Of a stretch of DNA of 64,000 nucleotides, positions 42,133 to 50,793 are shown piece after piece. Made by a program: the position numbers and the translations under genes. The stretch covers positions 507,814 through 571,813 of the forward strand of contig JACPKY010000002.1 in the NCBI GenBank assembly GCA_016186795.1, in the 5' to 3' direction. The notes below the pieces were generated by a model that ran no database searches, was not told the DNA's origin, and saw nothing but the letters and a program-made list of their open reading frames with translations. Position 1 is the first letter of the stretch, and the number at the start of each line of letters is the position of its first letter. Source of the DNA: Candidatus Gottesmanbacteria bacterium (GTDB lineage: Bacteria; Patescibacteria; Microgenomatia; 2-02-FULL-39-11).

Positions 42133-42188
42133 ACCCATCTAATCCGCTTTTTCACCCGTTCCGGGTTGCAAACCGGAGTAAGATGGGT
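42133..42188. promoter_or_regulatory. Nested hairpin upstream of the PLP-enzyme gene
   Basis: ACCCATCT (42133-42140) pairs with AGATGGGT (42181-42188), enclosing a CCGG/CCGG stem. The right arm in AGTAAGATGGGTATAT resembles AGTAAGAAGGGTATAT ahead of the GNAT gene at 11580. A TACAAT box follows at 42199-42204, twelve bases before the ATG. Confidence 0.4.
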
Positions 42189-42215
42189 ATATCTATGGTA
42201 CAATTGGCCTGATTT

Positions 42216-43781
42216 ATGGCCAATATCTCGCTTTCTCAGTCTTTTCAGGATCTTTTTGCCGACTTTCAGGAGCTCGAATATCTTGCAGTAAGTTATAGGC
42301 AAAAATTGCAGCAGTTCGTAAAAGATGTTGAGAAGACAAAAAAGTATATTTTACCTTCAACACTTCTGTTTGTAACTTCTGAAGCTGAAAAATATCTCTC
42401 GCGCCTTGAAAAAATACTTACGCAACTTTCACTTCTAAAAACTCAATGCAGAGAGAAATACTCGGAAAGTCACTTGCAGCGTCTTATTGGTGGAAAGCGG
42501 AAAATGAAAGATTTGTTGCGATCAATTAGTGGACTTCTCTCAACCCTTATTACTTCAACCGACTGGCAGTCCCCTTCCATTGACTATTCCGTATTCCCAA
42601 CATCCGGAAAACAAGCGGGAAAAACTATCGGTGGAATAAACGATTACAAGCGTGATACACATATCGATGCCCAGGTTTTCGAAAAGCTATACCTTAAGGA
42701 ATACGTTGATGCTCCCTTCAAATTCCTCGTTCATGCCTACGCGGTAAATTCCGGTATGGCAGCCTTTTCAACAATTCTTAATTTTCTCCTTATGGAGGGA
42801 AAACTAAATAGTGGCGTCCTTATCGGAAAAAATGTCTATTTCCAAAATAAGGAACTTCTGACCTCCGTTATTAAAAAAAGATTAATCGAGATCGAAGAGT
42901 GGAATACGGAGAAAATTATAAAAGTAATAAGAAAAAAGAAACCTGGTGTTGTTTATTTCGATGCGTTGTCAACTTCAGTGAATACTGCCATGCCAAACAT
43001 TCCTGCAATAATTCAGGAGATCCTTCGATCCGCCAGTAGGCGGACTCAAGATGATATTTATTTCCTTATCGATATAAGCTGTTTATCAGCTTCTTTCCAA
43101 ATTTGGAAAGAGGTTATCGGCAAATCCAGAAAGTTTCACTGTATCGTCTTTGAAAGCCTCAATAAATTCAGCCAATTTGGGCTAGATCGAGAAATGGGAG
43201 GTATAATTTTAGCCTATGGAAAGGACACTGGAAACCTATTTGAGTACAGAAAGAACTCGGGTACAATAATTACTCATAACTCAGTGTATGCAATACCGAC
43301 TCCAAACAAGAAAAAGCTTCTGAAACGGATTGAAAGACATGAAAGGAATACAAAAATACTCGCCGAAAAATTGCAGATGTACATTGACGAGCATCCGTAT
43401 TCGGCAATTGAAAAAATTTGGTATCCAGGCCTTCCCTCCCATCCATCATTTCCTTATACAAAAAACTTGAGATTTAAAGGTACCTTTTTTAGCCTTCAAT
43501 TCAAGCGGATTCTGCAATCGAAGCGGAAATATCAGCAATTTATCAACCTGGTCCTGACGGAGGCAAAAAATCAAAATGTACCAATTATTGAGGGAACGAG
43601 TTTTGGACTCGATACAACGAGAATCTATCTTGCGGCTGCATATACAATCCATGCTCTTCCCTTTATACGCATTGCAGTGGGTACGGAAACAATAATTGAG
43701 ATAGAAAAAATCGCAGGCGTCCTCATCGGCTCAATGAACACATTTACTCATAGACTTCGAACAAAAATACCTTTCCTATAA
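42216..43781 (+). CDS. Cys/Met-metabolism-like PLP enzyme with N-terminal helical domain
   Basis: 521 residues. About 1-140 are helical, Lys/Glu-rich and unfamiliar. From about 160 on it follows a fold-type-I PLP enzyme of the cystathionine gamma-synthase group: 'HAYAVNSGMAAFSTIL', 'GVVYFDALSTSVNTAMPNIPAI', 'IYFLIDISCLS', the probable PLP lysine Lys317 in FESLNKFSQFG with REMGGII after it, and 'KIWYPGLPSHPSF'. Several substrate residues of the classic enzymes are not recognisable, so the reaction is unknown. Codons around 43029-43044 (SASRRT) come from a TCCGCC-AGTA-GGCGGA palindrome. Confidence 0.65.
   Translation: MANISLSQSFQDLFADFQELEYLAVSYRQKLQQFVKDVEKTKKYILPSTLLFVTSEAEKYLSRLEKILTQLSLLKTQCREKYSESHLQRLIGGKRKMKDLLRSISGLLSTLITSTDWQSPSIDYSVFPTSGKQAGKTIGGINDYKRDTHIDAQVFEKLYLKEYVDAPFKFLVHAYAVNSGMAAFSTILNFLLMEGKLNSGVLIGKNVYFQNKELLTSVIKKRLIEIEEWNTEKIIKVIRKKKPGVVYFDALSTSVNTAMPNIPAIIQEILRSASRRTQDDIYFLIDISCLSASFQIWKEVIGKSRKFHCIVFESLNKFSQFGLDREMGGIILAYGKDTGNLFEYRKNSGTIITHNSVYAIPTPNKKKLLKRIERHERNTKILAEKLQMYIDEHPYSAIEKIWYPGLPSHPSFPYTKNLRFKGTFFSLQFKRILQSKRKYQQFINLVLTEAKNQNVPIIEGTSFGLDTTRIYLAAAYTIHALPFIRIAVGTETIIEIEKIAGVLIGSMNTFTHRLRTKIPFL
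43029..43044. repeat. Palindrome TCCGCC-AGTA-GGCGGA inside a coding region
   Basis: Same motif as TCCGCC-AGCC-GGCGGA at 43848-43863 in the next intergenic region. It is read as SASRR in the PLP enzyme. Confidence 0.6.
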
Positions 43782-43798
43782 AGACCTGAGAGATACAG

Positions 43799-43873
43799 GT
43801 CATCCTGAGGTGCTGACCGAAGGATCTAGCAAATAACGGGATTCTTCTCCGCCAGCCGGCGGATCAGAATGAC
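43799..43873. repeat. REP-like hairpin element between genes
   Basis: It starts GTCATCCTGAG...CCGAAGGATCT and ends TCCGCCAGCCGGCGGA...AGAATGAC, an imperfect inverted repeat of the kind often scattered through CPR genomes. It lies between two plus-strand genes and can act as RNA stem or terminator. Confidence 0.65.
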
Positions 43874-43886
43874 AAGGGGTGATTTT

Positions 43887-43894
43887 GATATACT
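43887..43894 (+). promoter_or_regulatory. Extended -10 box of the MFS gene (leaderless)
   Basis: TGa-TATACT at 43886-43894, six bases before the ATG at 43901, so the RNA start would be at or next to the ATG. No clear -35; the identical nine bases are at 7185. Confidence 0.5.
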
Positions 43895-43900
43895 GGAAAG

Positions 43901-45085
43901 ATGCAAAAATTCAAATCTTCCTCATTTATTATTTTTCTCATTGTATTTATTAATTTTTTAGGATACGGCATTGTATTTCCTACTCTTCCCCTTCTTACAG
44001 AATCTTACGGTGGTACTCCCTTTTTGTCCGGAATATTTATTGCTGCATTTTCCTTCATGCAAGTTTTGGCAATGCCAATACTTGGAAGGCTATCTGATAA
44101 GTACGGAAGAAGGCCTCTTCTTTTATTTTCACTTTGGGGGACCTTTTTTTCTTTTTTTCTCATGGGTATTACCCATAGTCTTTTGTGGCTTCTTATTGCA
44201 AGAATCATTGATGGGGCATCGGGAGGAAACCTTTCCATCGCCCAAGCTTATATTGCCGATATTACAGACAGAAAAAATAGATCTTCTGGAATGGGAATTA
44301 TTGGTGCAGGTATTACGCTTGGATTTATCATTGGACCTGTATGGGGAGGAATATTTTCTAAAATCAGCCCGACTGCCCCATATTTTTCGGCAGCGGTAAT
44401 CACACTTATCAGTATACTTTTGACTCAGTTTTTGCTGCCGGAGTCAGTTTCAAAAAAAGAAAAAGTATATGAAAAATCTCACTTCAATTTTGCCACCTTG
44501 TTTAAACATTTTAGAAATGCTCCTCTTTTTATCCTTTTTATTGTTACTCTTCTTCTTTTTTGGGGACAATCTGGAGTCTATACAACACTTAGTCTTTTGG
44601 GCAATGATGTTTTCCACTTGACGCTATTAAAAACTAGCCTCCTTTTTGCTTTCGGAGGAATCCTTTCAGCATTTATCCAAGCATTTCTTATTGGGAAAGT
44701 TACCAAATTCATTTCAGAGGAAAAACTCCTTATTATTAGTGCTATTTCCGGTACAGTTGGTTTTTTCTTTATGGCAATTTCAGAAAATATTGCAATCTTT
44801 GTTGTTGGCATGACCATTTTTTCTATTGGGAATGGATTCCTTGCCCCTATTTCACAAGGATTAGTTTCAGAACTCGCTTCTGAACATGAACAGGGCGGTA
44901 TTATGGGTATTTTGCAAAGTTTTGGATCTATAGGAAGAATTATTGGACCACTTCTTGCTGGTTTTATTTACCAAACGTTAAATCCCTTTGCGCCAAGTGC
45001 TATGGGAGCAGTCGTTTTTGCCGGCATTGCCATCCTGGGAACTCAATTTATGAGGAAAAATACTTCACCGCATTTTGAAAAATGA
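43901..45085 (+). CDS. MFS transporter (DHA1 drug:H+ antiporter-like)
   Basis: 394 residues, 12 membrane segments. 'LGRLSDKYGRRPLL' is MFS motif A, 'GYGIVFPTLPLL' in TM1 and 'GAGITLGFIIGPVWGG' (motif C) in TM5 place it with DHA1 antiporters such as TetA/MdtG relatives. The substrate cannot be inferred. The 3' end overlaps purQ (convergent) by 38 bases. Confidence 0.88.
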   Translation: MQKFKSSSFIIFLIVFINFLGYGIVFPTLPLLTESYGGTPFLSGIFIAAFSFMQVLAMPILGRLSDKYGRRPLLLFSLWGTFFSFFLMGITHSLLWLLIARIIDGASGGNLSIAQAYIADITDRKNRSSGMGIIGAGITLGFIIGPVWGGIFSKISPTAPYFSAAVITLISILLTQFLLPESVSKKEKVYEKSHFNFATLFKHFRNAPLFILFIVTLLLFWGQSGVYTTLSLLGNDVFHLTLLKTSLLFAFGGILSAFIQAFLIGKVTKFISEEKLLIISAISGTVGFFFMAISENIAIFVVGMTIFSIGNGFLAPISQGLVSELASEHEQGGIMGILQSFGSIGRIIGPLLAGFIYQTLNPFAPSAMGAVVFAGIAILGTQFMRKNTSPHFEK

Positions 45086-45851
45086 AATAGCCATCCCCAA
45101 ACTTCGGAAGTTTTACCTTCCTTCGCAGTAACTCCTCTTTTTGCCGATGCCATAAAGGGTGCTGAAAAGAATATAGTGCCCGATCAGGATGTGGCATAAG
45201 TCCGAATATTTTGCCTGTAGGATCTGTTACAGCTGCAATATTTTCAACTGATCCATTCGGATTATCCGAAAGATCAATTGCGGTACAGATCGTCCCACGA
45301 AAATACCGAAGGGCAATCCTTTTCTTTTTCTCTAACTTTTTCAAAACTTCCCTCGATGCGAAGAACTTTCCCTCTCCATGAGCGATAGGAAGAGAAAGTG
45401 TTGTAATTCCTCGTAACCAAAGCGAATCATTTGTAACTTTGAGGTCTACCCACCGTACTGTATAGCGCGCGTTCTTATTGAGAAGAAGGGCAATTTCTCT
45501 TTTGCCAAAACGCCCATCAAGCGCGGGAAGAAGTCCGAGGTTTGCCAAAATCTGAAATCCGTTGCAGATTCCAAGCACAAGTTTATCCCGACGAACAAAT
45601 GATAAAATCTCTTCCCAAAGATGATTTCTCATCCGACTTGCAAATGCCAGTCCAGATCCCAAATCATCTCCAAAAGAAAATCCCCCTGGAACAACGAGTA
45701 TTTGATAGGATGATAGTTTCTTTTGCTTTGAGATAATGTCATTAATATGGACAATTTCTGACACTGCTCCGGCAAGTTCAAATCCGAAGCGCGCTTCTTC
45801 TTCGCAATTAAGACCATATCCCGAAAGAACAATTACTCGCGGTTTATTCAT
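45048..45851 (-). CDS. purQ: FGAM synthase glutaminase subunit PurQ
   Basis: 267 residues from MNKPRVIVLSGYG at 45851, two bases after the purL stop. Class I amidotransferase: 'LVVPGGFSFGDDLGSG', nucleophile Cys in LGICNGFQIL, and 'GLMPHPDRAL' with the His. 'GLNCEEEARFGFELAG' at the start is the PurQ signature. It supplies ammonia to PurL for formylglycinamidine ribonucleotide in purine synthesis. It is a little longer than the usual 220-230 residues. Confidence 0.93.
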   Translation of the reverse strand: MNKPRVIVLSGYGLNCEEEARFGFELAGAVSEIVHINDIISKQKKLSSYQILVVPGGFSFGDDLGSGLAFASRMRNHLWEEILSFVRRDKLVLGICNGFQILANLGLLPALDGRFGKREIALLLNKNARYTVRWVDLKVTNDSLWLRGITTLSLPIAHGEGKFFASREVLKKLEKKKRIALRYFRGTICTAIDLSDNPNGSVENIAAVTDPTGKIFGLMPHPDRALYSFQHPLWHRQKEELLRRKVKLPKFGDGYFIFQNAVKYFSS

Positions 45852-45853
45852 AG

Positions 45854-48853
45854 TCAATAGTTTGCAAATTTTTTCCTGTAAGAGTTTAGAAGCTGAGATA
45901 AAGAAGTAACTACTAAATCTTTTCCCTGACGATTTCTTATTCTGACAATATCATCTGAGGTAACTTTTCCAAGAAAACCTATCTCAAATCCTTTAAATTG
46001 TTTCTCAAACTGTTTTCTTTTATTTGGATCAATTGCAACAAGAATTCTTCCTTGGGACTCGGAAAATAACCCAAAATCATCTCGACTCCACTTCCCTGGT
46101 AATTTTTCCAGAGAAATATCAGCCCCGTGCTTCCCAGCCATGGATAGTTTTGATAAAGAAACACCTAATCCTCCACGGGTAACACTTACAGCTGAGGCAA
46201 TAAGATTATTCTCTATTGCGTGGAAGTACGCTTTATACAGTCTCCGAAATTCTTTGGCCCGAACCTGTGGTACAGACGAATGAAAGATTGCATTATGATG
46301 GTTCTCTTTTAAATAGGTAAAATACTCCGATCCTCCCAACTCATCATTTGTGCTACCAAGGATATAGATAAGATCGCCAGGAAATTTTGCATCAAGGGAA
46401 ACAGTTTTTGAGATATCGGAAACAATTCCCACTGATGAGATAAGAAGTGTCGGAGGGATAGAAATCTTGATCTTATTTCCATTGGTATCAAAACCAACAA
46501 AATCGTTAAACATACTATCTTTCCCTGAAATAAAAGGAGTTTGGAAAGAAACCGCGTAGTCAAAACATGCTCTGGCAGCTTCTTTTAGTTGGTACAGTCG
46601 CTCCCTCTCGTTTGACGAACACCAACAGAAATTATCTAAAAGAGCAATTGTTTCGGGATCTGCTCCAACGGCAATAACATTTCGTATTGCACTATCAAGA
46701 CAGCACGCCGCCATCCGGTAACTATCAAGCTCACTGTATGATGGATAAAGACCATACGAAAGGGTAACTCCCCGGAAAGATGTCAAATCCGGACGGAACA
46801 CCGTTGCCTCACTATTGACTCTACCAACTCCCTGGAGAGGCTTGAGAACAGATGTACTTTGCACTTCATGGTCAAATTGGGAAGAGATAAATTCAAAACT
46901 TGATGTATTCCACCTCCCAACCATATCGACAAATGCTGATGTGTAATCGGTAATTTTTGGTACTGAGCTTTGCAAAGATACACGATTGAATTTCTTTGTT
47001 ACCAAGTGCTTTCTGGGAAATCCGTCATGCAGAAATTGTAAATCTATATCCATAACTGTTTTTCCTTTGTACGAAACGTGGCATTTGCGGAAACGAGTAA
47101 ATTTCCCTATGATTGTTGCCTCCACTCCTCTACTTTTGCAAAGTTGAGAAAATTTTCTCCATTTGCCTGGAGGGACTGCCAGAGTCATTCTTTCTTGGGA
47201 TTCAGATATCCAAATTTGCCATGGAGAAAGATTTGGATATTTTAAAGGAACTTTCTCAAGCTCAACCAAACATCCGCCTGATTCCTTTGCCATCTCGGCG
47301 ACAGAACAGGAAAGTCCTCCTGCTCCGTTATCGGTAATACTGTTATAGAGATTCAAATCGCGAGCCTCTTTGACAATTGCATCAGAGAACTTTTTTTGGG
47401 TAATCGGATCTCCGATTTGAACTGCTGAAACCGGACTATTGCTATCAATAGGAACTGATGAAAATGTAGCTCCATGAATCCCATCTATCCCAACTCTTCC
47501 TCCAATCATGACAATATAGTCTCCAGATCGGGCCCTTTTTTCATAAAGCTTTTTCTTTCCAGATTTAAATGGCAGAAACCCGACAGTCCCCACAAACACC
47601 AACGGTTTTCCCTGAAAATCCTCATCAAAATAGAGAAATCCGGAAGGAGTAGGAATCCCTGAGGTATTTCCTCCTCCATTTACTCCAGATACCACCCCTT
47701 CAAGAATTCTTTGCGGAGGAAGCATGGGGTGTTTCTTTCCCTTATCCCTATAAATTTGCCGTTTCACGGTTGGGGGTGCAAAACAAAACCCGTACGTATT
47801 GGCAACTGGTTTTGCACCAAGTCCAAAACCGATCGCGTCTCGGTTCACACCAACAATTCCAGTGATAGCACCTCCGAATGGATCAAGAGCCGAAGGGCTA
47901 TTGTGTGTTTCTACCTTATGGGTAAGAAGGTGGTTCTTATCAAACCGAATTGCTCCCGAGTTATCAGAAAAAACACTCACGCAAAAATCTTTCTTTCCCT
48001 TTTTCTTTCGGACAAGTTCGGTCGCATGCTTTATGTATGTTTTATACAAACCCTCCTTCACCTCATCAATCTCACTTGAAAAAATTATATGCTTACAATG
48101 TTCGGACCACGTTTGCGCAAGTGACTCTATCTCTATATCTGTCGGATTTCTCCCAAGCTTTTTAAAGTACTTTTTAATTTTTCTCATTGAGGAAAGATCA
48201 AGTGCCAGAGGTCCACGCCTTACTTCATCTTTCTCGGCAATACCGAGTGACCCAATGTTAGTTAGCTCCCCATCTGAAACGTCAAGATTCACAACCGACA
48301 CAGATGGGACTGTCCTTATTAAGACTTTCGGTATGCGAAGGAAGAAACTGGATTTATTTAGGATGTCTGTATACGGATAGACATGCAAGCTTTGAATAAG
48401 TGGATTACCAAGACTATAGGCAATACTTTCACAATCGTTTCTTTTTAAATCTCCTTTGAGGTAGGTTCTTTGGGATGAATAAGTACCTTCTCCATCTTTA
48501 AATCGTATTTTTAATTGGTCTTCAATCGTTTCTTTCAGCGTATGGGCAACGTTATCAGTAACTCCGGCAAGAAAACCTATCTCAATGATCCAGTCAAACT
48601 GTGGAAGAGTCGCTTTCCCCGTTGCTTTTTGAGTGATCGGATTTACCAGAAGCGATACAATCTGGTCGATCGCTTTTCGATCCAAAGACTTCTCTATTGT
48701 GTAAATGTCGGATATGGCAAGGGAAGAAATTTTTTGGGCAAGACCGAGATTTTCTATGTGTCTTTTTCGTATCTCGGCTCGTGGATCGGCAATATTTGGG
48801 ACAACTTCAATACTTGTAATCAACACGTTCCCCCTTTTTGGCGCTTTTATCAT
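45854..48853 (-). CDS. purL: FGAM synthase, PurS-PurL fusion-like
   Basis: 999 residues from MIKAPKRGN at 48853; the longer ORF start at 49105 would cross a divergent gene. The first 200 residues ('VLITSIEVVPNIADPRAEIRKRHIENLG') are PurS-like, with two such halves ('FDWIIEIGFLAGVTDNVAHTLKETIEDQL'). Then the PurL core: 'QTWSEHCKH', 'THKVETHNSPSALDPFGGA', 'DNGAGGLSCSVAEMA', 'SGKDSM'. It has no glutaminase domain; purQ is separate and follows at once. De novo purine synthesis genes are unusual for reduced CPR genomes. Confidence 0.92.
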   Translation of the reverse strand: MIKAPKRGNVLITSIEVVPNIADPRAEIRKRHIENLGLAQKISSLAISDIYTIEKSLDRKAIDQIVSLLVNPITQKATGKATLPQFDWIIEIGFLAGVTDNVAHTLKETIEDQLKIRFKDGEGTYSSQRTYLKGDLKRNDCESIAYSLGNPLIQSLHVYPYTDILNKSSFFLRIPKVLIRTVPSVSVVNLDVSDGELTNIGSLGIAEKDEVRRGPLALDLSSMRKIKKYFKKLGRNPTDIEIESLAQTWSEHCKHIIFSSEIDEVKEGLYKTYIKHATELVRKKKGKKDFCVSVFSDNSGAIRFDKNHLLTHKVETHNSPSALDPFGGAITGIVGVNRDAIGFGLGAKPVANTYGFCFAPPTVKRQIYRDKGKKHPMLPPQRILEGVVSGVNGGGNTSGIPTPSGFLYFDEDFQGKPLVFVGTVGFLPFKSGKKKLYEKRARSGDYIVMIGGRVGIDGIHGATFSSVPIDSNSPVSAVQIGDPITQKKFSDAIVKEARDLNLYNSITDNGAGGLSCSVAEMAKESGGCLVELEKVPLKYPNLSPWQIWISESQERMTLAVPPGKWRKFSQLCKSRGVEATIIGKFTRFRKCHVSYKGKTVMDIDLQFLHDGFPRKHLVTKKFNRVSLQSSVPKITDYTSAFVDMVGRWNTSSFEFISSQFDHEVQSTSVLKPLQGVGRVNSEATVFRPDLTSFRGVTLSYGLYPSYSELDSYRMAACCLDSAIRNVIAVGADPETIALLDNFCWCSSNERERLYQLKEAARACFDYAVSFQTPFISGKDSMFNDFVGFDTNGNKIKISIPPTLLISSVGIVSDISKTVSLDAKFPGDLIYILGSTNDELGGSEYFTYLKENHHNAIFHSSVPQVRAKEFRRLYKAYFHAIENNLIASAVSVTRGGLGVSLSKLSMAGKHGADISLEKLPGKWSRDDFGLFSESQGRILVAIDPNKRKQFEKQFKGFEIGFLGKVTSDDIVRIRNRQGKDLVVTSLSQLLNSYRKKFANY

Positions 48854-48905
48854 GAAGGAAAAGACGAAAAAAATCAAGAGAAAGTTTTTGTTCTGTATCA
48901 AATGC

Positions 48906-48934
48906 TTGACAAAGAGTGATAAATCCTTTCTAAT
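48906..48934 (+). promoter_or_regulatory. Promoter inside the purL/48942 divergent region
   Basis: TTGACA (48906-48911), spacer 17, TCTAAT (48929-48934). Predicted start near 48941, so the ATG at 48933 lies in the -10 and the GTG at 48942 is likely read leaderless. Confidence 0.6.
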
Positions 48935-48941
48935 GAAAGTA

Positions 48942-49559
48942 GTGAAAAAATCTAAGTCACAACAGGGTATTGCCCTTCTTCCAATTCTTATCGTCGCTGG
49001 CATTATTCTGGTAGGAATCCTCACCATCCCTAAGGTACTCCAAAAAACATCAAATACTGCAGAACCTGCCTCTGAACAAGTATCTGTCCCACCAGAAAGT
49101 GACACATGGGAAACATATCAAAGTAGCCAGTACGGGTATTCGGTAAAACATCCAAAAGGATGGATCGTGGATGACAGTCAATTTGCTACTAAACAAGAGA
49201 TATCAATCTATGAGCCGAGCAAAAATGCAGGCGTCCAGATCAATGCATACCAGGATAATAGCGTCAATTCCGCTGCCTCAATGAAAGATTCTATGCAGGC
49301 TTTCAAAGAGAAAATGAGCTCTGAACCAAATTTGAAAGTTGCAAAATTTACCGATAACGTTGAGGGAAACATCGGAGGATTTATCGCAACAGGTGAGCAA
49401 ATAATCAATGGCGAAACCTATATATTTGAAAATCGAGGACTGCTTGCAACCAATGGTCGAATTCTTATCTTCCATGGCAACATCAAGGTTGATAAGAAAC
49501 AAGAGTATACAGATACTATCTCAAAGATTATGGAAAGCTTTTCCCTGGACAAAAACTAA
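48942..49559 (+). CDS. Membrane-anchored PsbP-like protein
   Basis: 205 residues from the GTG at 48942 (the ATG three codons earlier falls in the -10 box). One membrane segment (GIALLPILIVAGIILVGILTI), a short linker, then a domain with 'WETYQSSQYGYSVKHPKGWIVDD', 'ISIYEPSKNAGVQINAY' and 'ILIFHGNI.....YTDTISKIMESFSL', the pattern of PsbP/DUF1795-like lipoproteins. Function unknown. It is divergent to purL and convergent with 49563. Confidence 0.7.
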   Translation: MKKSKSQQGIALLPILIVAGIILVGILTIPKVLQKTSNTAEPASEQVSVPPESDTWETYQSSQYGYSVKHPKGWIVDDSQFATKQEISIYEPSKNAGVQINAYQDNSVNSAASMKDSMQAFKEKMSSEPNLKVAKFTDNVEGNIGGFIATGEQIINGETYIFENRGLLATNGRILIFHGNIKVDKKQEYTDTISKIMESFSLDKN

Positions 49560-49562
49560 CCA

Positions 49563-50144
49563 TTAATCTACCACTTCCTCCCAGGTATCGTTGACGATAT
49601 CATTTCGATAGATTTTCTGTTCGTCAGGATTATATCGATACCATCCAAATGTAGTCCTATGGTCTGGAAAGAGTTCAAACACTTGGATAAGATAAAAGCG
49701 TTCATCTGCTGTTGGATCCTTGGCAATATCGACATGGAATGTCGAACGCCCACCTTCTTCTACAGCTTGTTGAAACTCTACAACCTCGGGAAGTTTTGAA
49801 ACTCTCTCGATACCATTTTCGCTTTGATTTATTCCAGAAGTCCCCGCAGTAAAGAGTGTAAAAATGGCAAATGTGGCAAAGAGGGAAACAGCAATACTGA
49901 ATGCGTTAAGAAGAATTGCAAGATACGAAAGATACTTGTTTGTTATAAAAGGCTGTGCTGATAGCTTTTTCTTCCCAAGTTTTCCTTGATATCCAATAGG
50001 GATAATAACCTTTTTTTCGCGATCTTTTAAAGTTACAATAGCCAAGATAAGCCCGGGAATCGATAAAAATAAACTCAAAAACCCAGTTATAGCCATTAAA
50101 AAAGAAAGTATTCCAAGAATATACGCCCCAATCAATTTCTTCAT
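49563..50144 (-). CDS. Membrane protein with DUF4190-like segments
   Basis: 193 residues from MKKLIGAYILG at 50144, with AAGGAGGA eight bases before it. Two adjacent hydrophobic segments (about 5-45) with 'GLILAIVTLKDREKK', a third (about 70-98), then an outer domain of about 90 residues with 'FYLIQVFELFPDHRTTFGWYRYNPDEQKIYRN'. Function unknown. It overlaps the upstream gene by four bases (ATGA). Confidence 0.6.
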   Translation of the reverse strand: MKKLIGAYILGILSFLMAITGFLSLFLSIPGLILAIVTLKDREKKVIIPIGYQGKLGKKKLSAQPFITNKYLSYLAILLNAFSIAVSLFATFAIFTLFTAGTSGINQSENGIERVSKLPEVVEFQQAVEEGGRSTFHVDIAKDPTADERFYLIQVFELFPDHRTTFGWYRYNPDEQKIYRNDIVNDTWEEVVD

Positions 50145-50596
50145 TTTTTCCTCCTTTTCCTTTCCTTCAGTTGCAATTGCTGCCACAAAAGCAATACTAC
50201 TACATCTCCCATCAGGAGAAGCATTACTGCAATAATTGGCCCAATGTCAAAACGAGTAAGGATAAATGTCCCAGGACGAAGTTTCGTCATGAGGAGAAAA
50301 AGAATAAAGGTATTTGCAATCATTGCACTTGCTCCAAGCTTGAGACTCTGCGGTGTATTTATGGCAAATAAGATTATCGAAATAATAAGAAGTAGAAAAA
50401 ATAGTAAAGCAATAAAATTTCCTTCTCTAATCAATACAAAAATCTGAATAAATGTCAAAACGAATACAGAGAGATCTATCCCGAATGCAGCAATTCGTAG
50501 TTTTTCTAAGTTTCTTTTGGAGAAAGAATAATAGAAGGTCTTAAGAGCCCAAAAAGAAATAAGTCCCCAGAGGATCCAAAAAAGGGCAGTTTCCAT
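50141..50596 (-). CDS. Small multi-spanning membrane protein
   Basis: 151 residues with four to five hydrophobic segments and a very basic tail (KERKRRKK). No motif recognised. It starts immediately after the small membrane gene at 50597 and overlaps 49563-50144, so the three form a unit. Confidence 0.6.
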   Translation of the reverse strand: METALFWILWGLISFWALKTFYYSFSKRNLEKLRIAAFGIDLSVFVLTFIQIFVLIREGNFIALLFFLLLIISIILFAINTPQSLKLGASAMIANTFILFLLMTKLRPGTFILTRFDIGPIIAVMLLLMGDVVVLLLWQQLQLKERKRRKK

Positions 50597-50740
50597 TTAG
50601 GGGAAGAATTTTTTCCAAAGAAGAAAGATAAGTATTGCGATGATAATAATTCCTAACCAAAAGGGAAGAAAGGTTAGAATAAGGAGAAAAATCCCGAATA
50701 CTATAACTGCCAGTACAATTTTCGAAAAATCTATCGGCAT
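50597..50740 (-). CDS. Tiny two-helix membrane protein
   Basis: 47 residues from MPIDFSKIVLAV at 50740; a longer reading to 50812 would enter the GT-C gene. Two hydrophobic stretches end in WKKFFP. Adjacent to the next gene without gap. Function unknown; the evidence is position and hydrophobic pattern only. Confidence 0.45.
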   Translation of the reverse strand: MPIDFSKIVLAVIVFGIFLLILTFLPFWLGIIIIAILIFLLWKKFFP

Positions 50741-50793
50741 ATAATTCCATCTTAGAACAATTGCCAGATAAATATCAAGTATCAGGAAATCTC

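Noticed and set aside
43901..45085. Tetracycline resistance pump
   Set aside because: MFS motif A and the DHA1 layout are too general to assign a drug.
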